A stretch of 64,000 nucleotides of DNA, taken from Symsagittifera roscoffensis. Its lineage: Eukaryota; Xenacoelomorpha; Acoela; Convolutidae. Made by a program: the position numbers and the translations under genes. Positions 19,985-30,944 of this stretch are shown here, one piece after another. The DNA is taken from positions 45,619,095-45,683,094 of the forward strand of contig NC_087071.1 in the NCBI RefSeq assembly GCF_963678635.1, read 5' to 3'. Position 1 is the stretch's first letter; each line of letters opens with the position of its first letter. The notes beneath the pieces were generated by a model, which worked only from the letters and a program-made list of their open reading frames with translations, was not told the DNA's origin and made no database searches.

Positions 19985-20497
19985 CATCTTGGGTCAATTT
20001 GCGACGGCATTGATGATAGCGATGACAACGTCGCCGCTGCAAATTCGGGTCCAACTGATGATGACGATTTGGAAAAATTGAAGCCATTTTTTAAAGATGC
20101 TCAACAGCCAGTGTCGAGGGATTGTGACATTTTCCTAGATGGGATGTCCTAGATGGGGTGTCAACAGCAAACTTTTAAAAAGCAGGCCCAAAAAAGCGTT
20201 TTAGGCACTTTTTTGGACAATTTTGACCAAAACGTTGCGTTTTATTGGCGGCGCGCGCTTCTCCTCAAAATCAGTCATATTGTAGCCAAAGACGTCTTCA
20301 GAGATAATTTGGGTTTGGTCAGCGAAAACTGGATGTCATTAAGTTATACCAAAGGGGGTACCCTGTGGAAAAATTTGGCCACCAGAATTGAGAAAACGCG
20401 GTCGCCCCCTCCTCCACGGCACGCTGCTGGTTGCTATGGCAGAACGCGTAATTCTATGATACAAATTATGAAGATCAAATATGTTCAGGGCTGTTAG
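19985..20497 (+). CDS. Unrecognised ORF with one in-frame stop
   Basis: A frame opens near 19,985, reads an acidic segment (DGIDDSDDNVAAA, TDDDDLEKLKPF), meets a TAG at about 20,150, and continues for 114 codons as CQQQTFKKQAQKSVLGTFL and YWRRALLLKISHIV. Codon composition is less AT-rich than the flanks. Its closeness to the Polinton polymerase relic on the same strand makes a linked transposon gene possible, but no motif supports that. It could also be a host pseudogene. Confidence 0.3.
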
Positions 20498-20499
20498 TT

Positions 20500-23400
20500 T
20501 CTTCACTGGCATTTTTCATAGAAATTTTTTAAAAATCGAAATTGAAAGGTGAAGCAGCAAAGTGGATTTTTTTTGTCAAAATAGGGTCCCTGTAGTGAAC
20601 TCGGAAATTCAAATTGATTGACATGTTTCATCCAAAAACGGTTATGCGCTAAAATTTTTTGTGAGTAGCTGAAAATGGTGGAAACCTTCATAGCTAAGGA
20701 CCGAATTGGTTTAAACAAAAAACCAACCAATCAGAATTCAGTATTCCAAAATTTGAAAAATGCGAGAAAATCTCGAAGAAAGTAAACATTTCCAACGAGT
20801 TATTTTTAGTATTAGCCGGATATTGGCAGAAATACGCAAAGTTTTCAAGTTGTCACTGAATGCCGATGAACTGGATTAAGTTTTGTATTTCAAGGGATTC
20901 GTATAAAAGAAGCAAAATAATGCTTAAATTAATACATTTTACTACGGCAATTGATTCGTTTTAATAATTGACTCTCGACTGTTTTTGTTTTCAGTCCTTC
21001 GCCCATGATTTTTTTGCCCATTTGGTCCGTTGCTAAAAAGAATCGATTTTGCTGAAAACATTTTCTCACGGTCAATATAATTTTTTTTCTAACCATATTA
21101 ATTAAGTTTGCAAAACAGTTATGAAACTGCGCATTTTTGAAACAGAATCTTAAATTTACCTGTTTTTCGCTCATTTGTGCAGCTCAAACTATTAGGTCTA
21201 GAGCTGTTTTATTTGATTGGTCTCAAGCTATTATGTATTTTCAAATCTAAATTTTAATCCTCTTCAGAAGAATTCTTATTTACATGCAACCACTATTTCT
21301 GATAACTTTTTTTCTGATAACATTACGATGCAAGACACTGCGAGAAAACTCAGTCATTACACCTACAACGTTTAATTTGCTCTAATTGGCGTGGATATTT
21401 GAAACACATTTCCTCTTTTTGCTGCCTTCAACTGTTTCATACTCACTGTTGTTTTTAGCTTCTTGTCATTTTCAGAATTGAAAAGATTATTTTCAAGGCA
21501 CATATATTTAACAAGGTTGGACGATTATTGCTAATCATTTGCCGTTAATAAAATTCTTTGTACCAGTTTTACCAAGTTTCATTTTTGCTATCTGAAGCTT
21601 TTGTTTCATCACGTGGAAACTTTCCTTTTCTCGGTTGTCTACATTCAAATGTTTTGCCTAGAAATTGAGTTCCAACTGGTTTTATCATCTTATGAAACTT
21701 AGAAGTTTTTTATCATTGAACAGCGTGGGACTATGCAAATGGAGCATACAAATCCTTTTTGTTACGACTTCATTACGAGGCTAAACTGTGCACTGCATAG
21801 ACGCACAATTTTGTGTCTGTATGTTTCTAAATTCCAGAGACAAGTCTTTAAGCATCTTGAAATTCTATAGGAACGATCGAAGAAAACGAAAGAAAAAATA
21901 GGAAAAAAGCGAGCTTCTTTGTTGTGAAACCCGCTTTCAATTCACAAATCACTCATTTTGGCCTCGAAAGTTTTTCGAATATAAGCGAACTATCAATGGT
22001 GGTTTTTTCCTTCAGTCACTTTTTTTTGCTCATCGATTTCAAAGATTTTCTTTAAAAAACTTTATTCCCCAAAAAAGATATCGACTCCCTAAAATTATAT
22101 GTAATAGGATATTTTGCATCCAATGGTTTTTCGTAAAGTTCTGAGGGTACAAAAATTGTCAGTTTGGCCTTGCTCTGAACTAATTTTTGCGCGCTTTGAA
22201 GTTTTTAGTTATTATTCTGAAAGTCTATTGCGATGGGTTTAGCGCGGCAACTTATCCCGCGCAACCAAATTGGTCATTTTTTCAGTCCCCCATTGATTTT
22301 TTTTTCAATAAATCAAAAAATTAAAGTCTGCTCAAAATGATTTTTTCATGTAATAGGCTGCACAGAAACTTATCAGCGTTAACACGTGAACAGATTGTAA
22401 CAATACCTCCGATTGGCCAAAAGTCGCTTTCTTAGAACTTTTTTTTATTTAAAATCTTACAACTTCTAAATAAATTAGGCTCTAAGAATGTTACAAGATA
22501 GTGACTTTTCTTAGAAGAAAGTGGTAACTCAGAAACTTTTCTAACAATATTTTATCAAATTTTTTGCATCTATTTTTTTTCAGTTTTCTTAAAACCAGTT
22601 TGAAATTTCACTGTTATTGCAGTATAGAATAACTGAAAATCGGAGGCTCAAAAAAATCGTTTCGCTACATGCATTTGCTCAAAAAACCACAAACTTTATA
22701 AAGTAAGTTTCTCGATAATAAGCAGAGATCTCGTCAATATATACCTGATCATCAAATTTAACGCGTCCACAGCTGTTTGAAATGATCGTCAAAATGCAGT
22801 TTTTATTGTCTCCAAAATAATTTTAAAACTCTAATTAGGTATAACTTGGATATTAATTGAAAAAAACTCAAGTTTTTTTTGTTGCGGAAGTTTTGGTCGA
22901 AATACTTATTAAATAATAATGTTTTCAGATATTAAAATGATCAAAACGTGCAGCCTTGAATATCCCTGTTTTATTATCAATTTGTACATATGCTTTTGAA
23001 TATTTAACAAGGAGCAATTCTTTCTCACTTGAAAATTCTTGAGAAAACTTCCGACAAAATCAAGATTAAAAAACAATTTATGAATGATTTTTCAAGAAAA
23101 GTGATAGTTAATGGTCTAAAAATTTCTATTTTTGCTTGAATAAGTTGCTGTAGCAATTGATCATGGGAATCTAAAGGAAAACAAGTACAAATTACATAAA
23201 ACAATCAGATGTTTTTAGATCTAATTTTTTCTCTACCAGAAATTTGTCTTTTTTCTACAATAAAAATGTATGTTTTGGTATTTTCTTTTTTCACTGGTTA
23301 GAAATAGAACAAATAACAAATGGAAAAATGAAAAAATTTTCAGAACTTGAATTGAGTATCGAAAAAAAGACAAGAAGTCTCATTTATCTCACTTTGGTAT

Positions 23401-23500
23401 CAAATGTATGTGTTAGTTGAAGTGTGCGGCACTCTGGTATCCTGTAAGATTCGATAAAACCTGCTTCAATATCTGTAAATTATCGGCAATGTAAGCAGAT
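20500..23500. other. AT-rich non-coding stretch with old repeats
   Basis: No gene recognised. A segment at 20,930-21,175 resembles, in the same orientation, one at 36,190-36,410 (shared coding-like reading with KCF near the start and MGE near the end), so both are copies of one old repeat. Part of 22,980-23,290 has an inverted relative at 34,760-35,030. Confidence 0.5.
22980..23290 (+). repeat. Dispersed repeat copy, inverted relative at 34,760-35,030
   Basis: The reverse complement of this stretch matches 34,760-35,030 in order: an AGATCTAATTTT-type block, TGTAATTTGT, TTTTCCTTTA, TTGCTACAG, AACTATCACTT, TTTTGTC-GAAG, TTCAAGTGAGAAAGAATTG and ATTCAAAAG. Divergence and small indels are substantial, so the copies are old. 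Confidence 0.7.
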
Positions 23501-23703
23501 AATATGAAAGTAATTAGTAAACGTTTTCCGGTTAACATGTTTTCAAACGGTTTTCAAGCATCTCAAAAATCTATAAACATTTTTTTATGGCAAGCTGACC
23601 TTAATCGGACAAACCAGCAGTTCAAGTCCTTTTGTCTAAGAAAAACTAATTTTAGTTTTTTCACTTTCGCGCTATAGTGACGTCATTAATTTAAGCGCGA
23701 ACA
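23500..23703 (-). promoter_or_regulatory. Start of Pao-1 3' LTR, with CRE palindrome
   Basis: On the minus strand the pol reading ends with KLAPVFAHLG, a short purine-rich stretch GCGGAAGA follows, and then TGTTCGCGCTTAAATT begins at 23,703, the usual TGTT start of a Pao LTR. A perfect cAMP-response-element palindrome TGACGTCA is at 23,678-23,685, 18 bases inside. The far end of the LTR was not found because the 5' LTR of this copy is missing. Confidence 0.6.
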
Positions 23704-25184
23704 TCTTCCGCGCCCAAATGAGCAAAAACGGGTGCGAGTTTTACGGCCGGTCGAGTTAGCTTCCCGGAGCGGGTAGTGACTACGGCGCATCGGGCTATAT
23801 TGTCTTTTACGTAATTAAGGGTTTATATACGAGCCAAAGGTTAGTGTCCCCTTGGGCTGCGTTCACCAATCCAAACTAAATCCCCTGTTTTTAAACTAAC
23901 GTCACTATCTGAGTTCCACTTACTGCGTTTATTCAGCGCTGGCACATAATATCGCAGCCAACGACTCCAAATTGAGTTGGCGTAGCTTTGCGCTCGGATG
24001 TATTGCTTTCGATGGTCGAAGTGCTCCTAGAAAGAGAGAGAAGGGAAGCTAGTACCATTTCCGCCGAGCAAAAAGTGATTAGGAAATAACTCCTCAAAAC
24101 CATCCGGACTTGCACTTACTGATGTTATAGGTCGACCGTTCAGTGATTGATTTACGAGACAGAAAACTGTTTCAAGGACTTCGGGAGTGAGCTTTCTACT
24201 TCCTATTATTGCGTAGAATACTCTTTTACAACACCGAAGGAGATGTTCACAAGAACCACCGTGATGCGGGGCTGCCGGTGGTTAAATTTCCACTTAATAC
24301 CCTTTTTGACCAGCTCGGGGCATGCTTGTCGGTTCCACGACTGAATACAATTCAAAAGTTCTTTCTCGGCTCTCACAAAATTGATGCCGTTATCGGACCA
24401 AATGACTGATGGAGTGCCACGACGGGCAATGAATCTTTCGACTCCCATTACACACGAACTCGTGTCCATGGATGAGACAATCTCACTATGTACAGCTCTT
24501 GTGGTCATACATGTAAGAAGGAAGCACCATCGTTTTTCAGAACTCTTCCTGATTGAGACGTAAAAAGGTCCAAAATAAACAAAACCACAGTCCGTGAAGG
24601 GAGGCCGGTGTTAACCAAGCCTTTCAACTGGAAGCTCTGCCATCATAGCTGTGTCATTTTTGGCTGTGCGCTTCCTACATATAAGGCAAGGGACTTCAAA
24701 AGATTTTATTAAAGAGCGAAGGTTCAGGATTGCAAACTCTAAGTGAAATACAGCTCGCAGATAGTCTAAGAATTCGTGCTGATAGCGATAGTGAATATCA
24801 CTTACGAACAATTTTACCAGATCATGCCTTCCATCAAGTATTTTGGTTGTTTTGTGTCATATTCAGTTCAACTAAGTGGCAAGTTTGCCCAGTTGAACGA
24901 ATGAGGAATGCAGGACCCATCAACGGTGCATATTGTGCGATGCGACTAGACTTTTTGACGGTTTTGTCACAGGACTGGAATAACTATTCCGCTTCAAAAA
25001 ATTCTTTCTGGGAAATCAAGAAAAGTCGTTGTTTGGCGATTTCTAATTCAACCGGATCGGTTATTTCCTTGACTTTGGTGCGGTAGTACCGGTGTTTCGG
25101 ACTCAGTCTGAGCATGAAGGCAACCAATCGCTGGAATTTTAGAAACGAGTTTACGCTGGAGTTTACGAGCTGAATTCTTTTCAT
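23704..25184 (-). pseudogene. Pao-1 integrase
   Basis: The N-terminal part (25,184-24,611) carries the H-H and CLICRKR Cys pair of the zinc module. The core begins with RPPFTDCGFVYFGPF, where the conserved catalytic Asp of the D-Y-F-G-P motif is Val. It continues TTRAVHSEIV, IARRGTPSVIWSDNG with the second Asp, then a frame change. The Glu region reads GGSCEHLLRCCKRVFYAI, and the element goes on to NHFLLGGNG, one TAG, YVPALNKRSKW, TGDLVWI and KLTRPAVKLAPV, the C-terminal module of Pao integrases, with two further stops. The missing first Asp makes it inactive regardless of the stops. Confidence 0.8.
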
Positions 25185-25242
25185 GCAAATAAAAAGGGTT
25201 GTTTTTTGTTTTTGGACAGCGTTTGAAAATTGGAGGTCTGCT

Positions 25243-26124
25243 CTAAACCTTACTTAAGGTCTCAAGCGGGACCAACCAGGCAGATTTTTTAAGTACATCT
25301 ATGCTCGGCTTGAAAGGCCTCTCGCCAGTTTTCAGTAGACTTGGCCCATTCACCCAGCTGCTTGTTTTTAAGGACTCCGCTGAGATTGCTCTGGTTCCCG
25401 TTTCAGCAGGGTTGTCTCCGCTTAAGACGTGAAACAACTGGTCTACGGTCGTACTTTCTAGAATATCTCCAATCCGGTTTGCTTCGAACGTGGGTTGCTT
25501 ACTACCTGAGTTTAACCACTGGAGCACAGTGGTGCTGCCAGTCCACATGAAAGTGTTTGACACAGGAATCGTCAGAGCTTTGAGGACTTCTTCCTTCAAG
25601 CGGATAGCGAGTAATGCGGCCTGCAGTTTAAGATTCGGGATGGAAAGCGCTTTCGTGGGCACGACTCTTGCTTTTCCAAAGACGAAGGCCACTTGTGTTT
25701 CGAGTGAAGTTTTCACACGGGCACGAAAAAAATCTACAGCACAAAAAAGTTCTTCTGAGCTGTCACCGAACATGTGTAACTCAGCCCAATCAACTGGTGC
25801 GGAGAAGTAGCTGCGCATTTTACTCATTTGTCCTAGAGATGCCAAATCAGAGTCCCAGTCAAGATATTTTGTCTTGCTATCAACGGGTAGCTCATCATCC
25901 CATTGTTGGCCACAAATGCGCCAGATTTTTTTCAAAAATAATCGCGCTCCTACGGTATAGGACGCTACGGGAACTATGAAGTCGAAAAAGGAAGAAATGA
26001 AACTTAACACTGTTCGCTGTGTTATCGAGTTTTTAACTTCACGATTGACACCACGGCTTACCACCAAAGTGTCGTCGATATGGTCCCACTTCTGACAAAG
26101 AACATGGGATGCATTATCCCCCAA
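25243..26124 (-). pseudogene. Pao-1 RT connection and RNase H
   Basis: 293 codons. It begins with KWDHIDDTLVVSRG and FISSFFDFIVPVASYTVGARL, the Pao connection segment. RNase H follows: ELHMFGDSSEELFCAVDFF with the first Asp, SIPNLKLQAALLAIRLKEE with the helix (Glu replaced by Lys in the usual LELQAA motif), and FMWTGSTTVLQWL, where the second Asp of W-T-D-S is Gly. NPAETGTRAIS is close to the final NPAD-G-TRG motif. Several active-site residues are therefore altered. It is the longest intact frame of this copy. Confidence 0.82.
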
Positions 26125-26260
26125 GTTACAATATTTGTACTTTCTGTTGCGGCGCGCTTTGGGGCGGGCTTAACTCTTTATTAATTTTAGTTCCCTACTT
26201 ATGAACTTAGTTAATTTGAAACCACCTAGAGCTAACCACCTAGAGTAATCAAGTCTTGAC

Positions 26261-26680
26261 TCATTTTAAATGCAACATCAGGGTCCTCAAAGGAGTCCAG
26301 GTAGTCGTAATATAAAATTTCTCTAGAACTGCGGACGCTGCGTAAGGGATCATCGCCTGATTATCCATTGCAGTCCGTTGCAATGCATAATTTGAACACG
26401 TCGGCGAATCTCTCGCTCCAAAGATATGTCTGGTGTACTGGTGTACAACCACATCGGCTGTGGGGTCCTCCCGTTACAGAAAACGAGGACAAGGTTGGTC
26501 CTCTGGAAGGACGCCGACTTGTAGGAACATCCCTTTAATGTCAGCCGATACGGCAAAATGATGTTGAGGAAAACGAATGAGAACGAACACAAGGTTTTGC
26601 AGTAGGTCGGGTCCTACTAGCAACGATTTGTTCAATGACGTACCGTGGAATTTAGACGCTCTGTTAAGGACACGCCTCAC
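26261..26680 (-). pseudogene. Pao-1 reverse transcriptase palm, YMDD box frameshifted
   Basis: Contains RRVLNRASKFHGTSLNKSLLVGPDLL, AVSADIKGMFLQVGV with the first catalytic Asp, QYTRHIFGARDSPTCSNYALQ and AASAVLEKFY. Directly after FY the frame shifts: the current frame reads ITTTW, and the correct downstream reading DYLDSFEDPDVA is one frame over. The YMDD catalytic box is thus destroyed by an indel plus substitutions at about 26,306-26,312. A further frame change lies at 26,470-26,480. Confidence 0.8.
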
Positions 26681-26681
26681 T

Positions 26682-27303
26682 TTACCAGGGTTTGTTTGGG
26701 TTCACTACGGGATGGTGAGGAAGATAACACTCTTGTATGCTGCGGTTCGAAAAGTTATGGGTAGGAACTTGAATCACGTATGCTTTGCTCAAATCATCTT
26801 CGATAGTTTTTGAATATTGATTCCCTAACGAATCTTTCGCTAAACAATTTTCCAACGATTTTAAATGAACCAAAGAGCCATAGTCATCGTCTGGTAACAT
26901 GATAGATTCTTCTGCCCAAAGCATGCCTACAGCGTATCTTGATCCATCATGGACGGTGAAGGAATCAAGTACTATAGCCGCCCGTTTGTCCTCGGCTGAA
27001 CGGGAGTCGACCTCTTTGTAGGCTTCGTATGACTCTTTTTCATACCAGCGTTTGATTCGGCAAGCTAGTTCGGTATCATCCGTTTTGCACTTGAAACAAG
27101 TGGAAAGGAGACCAGTAGATGTCCGCATTGGGCCGCTCAAGACGCAGCCTAATAAAAGGCGAGCCGCGACGGGCAAGGTACGGATAGTTGCTCTGTAATG
27201 CAGGGATGTTGACGGTATCGGTACCGACTTTAAGTTCATCCTTGACAAATGCGGTTAATTCGAATATGTACTCGAATCCATCGAAGTTAGAAGATACCTT
27301 CAT
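26682..27303 (-). pseudogene. Pao-1 protease C-terminus and RT N-terminal region
   Basis: Two overlapping frames. The first (27,303-27,076) has DTVNIPALQSNYPYLA, typical of the end of a Pao protease; the second (27,248-26,682) continues LPVAARLLLGCVLSGP, CRIKRWYEKESYEAYKEVD, TVHDGSRYAVGMLWAEE and CYLPHHPVVNPNKP, the conserved lead-in to Pao RT. The D-S/T-G protease active site itself is upstream (27,300-27,430) in damaged sequence and was not seen clearly. Confidence 0.75.
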
Positions 27304-27440
27304 TTAAACTTGTTTCATTTTAACAACAGTCGTTGTGTTAAAACCATTTACTGTGAGATGCAAACCTCTTCCTGTAAGATTTAGGAATTTGACTAATTTA
27401 GCCGATAACCAGGACTGACTAGATGCTCAGTCACACAATA

Positions 27441-27943
27441 TTAAACAATCAGCACTCTGGAAATCGGGGAAACGTGGAGCTTGATTATGGGCAGTAACCC
27501 TTTTGATGTTATGATTGATGATTGGTCGTTCGAGATTGCGCAACTTACATCCAACGGAACGGGATAAGTGTCTGCATGATGACTTGCTGAATGATTTTCT
27601 ATCAGCGTTTGTGATCGCTTTATCTGGCTCTGCATTAGTTCTTGTTTGACCAGCAATGAGCCTTGTGTGGCTATCATTTTTGTCGGGATTTCGACCAGGA
27701 TAAACACGTTCACCACCATGGAGATGTACACTATGGGTGCTAGTGCCACCTGGTTTGGTGCATTTTTTTGCACTGGCCATTGCCGAAAAGCGTGGTTCCC
27801 TTGTAAGCAGGAGATGCACAATTTGTTTTCCGAAGAGAATTTTGCACGTTGTGTTGGGGTTTTCTCCTTAAAAACAGAGCACTTCCACAAGGCATGTTTC
27901 CCCTTGCAGAAGAAACCAGAAGGATGATCAAACTTTTTCTCAA
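27441..27943 (-). pseudogene. Pao-1 gag zinc-knuckle region
   Basis: Two overlapping frames encode a Cys/His-rich segment: WKCSVFKE, then LCISCLQGNHAFRQWP, a C-x2-C-x4-H-x4 knuckle whose last Cys is Trp. This follows the DUF1759-like domain and precedes protease, the standard Pao gag-to-pol order. The lost Cys adds to the evidence of decay. Confidence 0.7.
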
Positions 27944-27981
27944 CTGTACTTATCGAGGCAAAAACTCTCGTTACAGCTTCT

Positions 27982-28545
27982 TTAATTTTGGATGGTTCTT
28001 CGACTTTTGGGCATATTTTTCATTTGCTCGTGAGGCTCACTTTTTTCTTTTAACCAATTGTTAAAATCAATTAGGTTCGGGGGTGACCAATAACAATTCA
28101 CGACAAAAAGTGACCACGATACTCTCATGTTTGGTGGATATTTCAAAAGAGGTTGATTTAACAAAGATATGCTTTTCAAGTTTTCTTCATAGTCAAGAGA
28201 CCTAAAGACAGCCACTAGACTTGAAATCGTCATCGACAAGCTAACGATTTTCTCAGAGTTGTGCACTCTAAGTTGCGGGAAACTAGACAACTTATCAATG
28301 TGGGCCGTAATTACGTTTTGTGGCTGGCCAAATTTTTTTTCTAGAGTTTTCAGAGCATCCTTATTCATTCTTTCATTGTATTCAAACTCTGATATGGCTG
28401 ACTTAGCTTTTCCAGTGACTAGTTTTTTTAAATAAATTATTTTCACCTCATCACTTAAGGACGCTGCGTCTACAGTACTGCAAAATTGGCCAAACCATTC
28501 GTGCCATTCGAGAGTGGGTTGCCATCGTAATGGGGCAGCTTCCAT
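27982..28545 (-). pseudogene. Pao-1 gag DUF1759-like domain
   Basis: 187 codons with RWQPTLEWHEWFGQFCSTVD (normally F-x-G-D-x-x-x-W-x-x-F), then SDEVKIIYLKKLVTGKAKSAI, ALKTLEKKFGQPQNVITAHIDKL and a helical C-terminal part ending WLKEKSEPHEQM. This is the conserved gag core of BEL/Pao elements (the DUF1759 family), probably structural. Pao-2 carries the same domain in worse condition. Confidence 0.8.
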
Positions 28546-28768
28546 TCTTTGAGACTGACAGAGCTTGGACTAAGTCATTCAGTGCCACGGCTTGCGGTTG
28601 GAAAGCTGATTGCAACGACGGCAAATTGTTGCTAGAATCAGCTGCAAATTGTTACTGCTGATATATGTAAGTGTTTAAAGCTGATGCATCGTGATTGGGA
28701 AATCCATAGTAAACGGTACCACCACTTGATACGTGCGGGAATGGTTGCTGAGATTTTGGCGTTACGGA

Positions 28769-30155
28769 TTAAAAAACACCAACTGATGGGTTCGTGTTAC
28801 CATAACTTGTTACCCCAGTGCTACATTGTACGATTGCGGGTGTCCACTGGGACATTAGTGGCACTTTGGGCTGACTAACAACGGCAGATTGTCCGCTAAA
28901 TCGGTTGTCCATGTTATGTGATAGCAAGTTTTGATTTCTGCAGATTAAATTTGCAGCTGTTTGTGACAAAATGGCTTGGGGGAGTATTGATTGGAGATGA
29001 CGGGCATGTTTCCAACAACTCGAGAATAGTTATTAACGTTTTTGACGGGGAGAGGTTGAGTGGAAGCCGAAGGATGGGGTACAGAGAAGTAACAGCATAC
29101 CGGAGTATTGGTAGCTGCTGTTACAGCTGGATTTAAAAATGACGATGTATTGTTTTCGCAAAGTGCAGCGTTTTTTTGAGATAGGCAATGACTGCGTTTC
29201 GTGCTCAGGATTAGTGGATACAGCGTTCATTATTCCATTGCCATCGCTGAAGGAGACGGCTGGTTGATAGGGATAACATTGTTGATCACAATCAAGAGTC
29301 TGATTCGGCAATGATAGCTGAGGTGAAGCTCCCGCTGTGGACACATTTCTGTGTTGATGCGAACCGCTTTCTGTGTTTATACAGGTTGCAAACTTCGAAG
29401 AAGACGGAGCTACCTCGGGTCCTTTTTGGTTTTCTAATGCGTGATCAACCCAATCGTTTATCTTGCCAGAACGACGATCAACCGAAGACGCCAGCTCGAG
29501 ATGCTGATCTGTTTCAGACTCTTCGAGGTGTTCAGTTTCAACCATTTATTCTTCTGGTATTTTGATACGATATTCCAGGCCTAATCGTTCCATTTCTAGT
29601 CGGCTTTTTCCCATTCGTAAACGATAATATTCAATATAAAATTTAAGTTCTCGTTGTTTTCGTTCCATCTCAATCAGATGCTTTTGCTATTCGATGATAG
29701 ATTCCTGTTGATTCAGTCTTAAGGTTGCTCCATGTTCTTTTTTGATTTCTTCCCGCTTCATCTTCGCTAGGAGCAGTTCTTTGCGGCGCTCACTGGAGGA
29801 TTTCATTGAGCTTTGCTTACTCAACCCGGATTTTGCCGATTTTGATGAAAGTTTTGATCGACTAGTTTCACTGACACAGACCTCTTAAGCCTGATTAGAC
29901 TCCATATGAGCGCGAGCCTTACCAGTTACTTCATCGTCAATTTTAACTATCCTATCCCACCATGCTAGGTTTATCAGTTTTTTTAGCTAATATCACAAGT
30001 TCATCATTCTTAGCTAATGCTTTTTCGAGAATACTCTTGCAAGACTCAATTAAGGCGTTTATTTTTGTTTTCCTAATTGGTCCATCTAAACTCTCAGTTA
30101 CGCGACTGTGAACTACGGAAAGCTCAATTTCTAGTGATGTTCGACCATTATTCAA
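28769..30155 (-). pseudogene. Pao-1 gag N-terminal coiled-coil region
   Basis: Starts near 30,155 with RVTESLDGPIRKTKINALIE and LEKALAKNDEL, the usual Pao gag N-terminal helix. It continues as a Lys/Glu-rich coiled coil at 29,900-29,560 (RRKELLLAKMKREEIKKEH) with several stops, then a Ser/Gln/Asn-rich linker in 29,545-28,769. There is no enzyme motif. The role is inferred from position and helical character. Confidence 0.65.
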
Positions 30156-30350
30156 TCGTCAATATTTTTATTCAATTTGTTCTTTTGTTTTGAAAAATTG
30201 TAAGCTTCGTCACTTCTACTCATTTGCTCAACTGGTCAGTTTGAGGAAAAAAAGAAAATAAAAAAATTAGGACCTTAACATTAGTATCATTAAAGTATAT
30301 TATGACTCATTAAACAATATCACACAATAGAGAAGCACTTAATTTAACTC

Positions 30351-30918
30351 CTAGCTGCTGCTCAACATTTTTTCCGTTTCGATTAGTTTGCCGCTTGCGA
30401 TTTCCTGCTTAGGAGTATTTTTCTTTGAAATAACATATTTCAAAATGTTGCTATAACGCCTAAGGATCGTAAACGTTTTCAGTTCTAGAGAGGGATCCTG
30501 GTGTAGTTCTAAGTACTTTTGCCCTAACTCAGTGATATTTTGCTTCCTTCTAGATATCAGGTCTGTTACTATTTTAATATCCAATATACCTGACTCTTTC
30601 AACTCACTATAAATAAATATCTTCCGGGCCTACACGTTCACAGTAAACGGTTTCATCAATATTACGTTTATAGTTTAAAAGAATCTCCTGAAGCTGGTTA
30701 GGAGTTAGTGCGTGAAAGTTATTACTACGGTGTCGACTAATAGATTTATTAACGGCGTCGTGCCGCGTAACAATGTCGTTTCGGTTTGAGAGATAGTGAT
30801 CAAGTTGATACTGACAAGTTTTACGGACGTTTACTGCGTTATGGTTGAAACTTAACCCGGGAATGGCTATGCACGATTGAGACACACGCTTTTGCGAAGC
30901 GGGCGAAAGTATTTTCAA
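30351..30918 (-). pseudogene. Unrecognised ORF upstream of Pao-1 gag, conserved in Pao-2
   Basis: Two frames, 30,918-30,607 and 30,602-30,351, form a protein of about 190 residues. Features are IPGLSFNHNAVNVRKTCQY, then LTPNQLQEILLNYKRNID, then GILDIKIVTDLISRRKQN and TILRRYSNILKYVISKK, and a charged C-terminus. A parallel reading occurs in Pao-2 at 58,700-58,095 in the same order (VPGLNF, RQKTVQYLL, GKSK/LNEVLKEYKNKIS, GILTVDETIYFISKRKAN, GIIGRYFTNLSKLI). I do not recognise the family. Conservation in two diverged elements at the same place suggests a real element gene upstream of gag. Confidence 0.6.
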
Positions 30919-30944
30919 AGCACGGGGTAGTTGTTTGCAATGGT

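Noticed and set aside
23933..24115. Minus-strand ORF of 60 codons in the Pao-1 integrase
   Set aside because: The neighbouring frame reads NHFLLGGNG and YVPALNKRSKW, which match Pao integrase; this one is out of frame.
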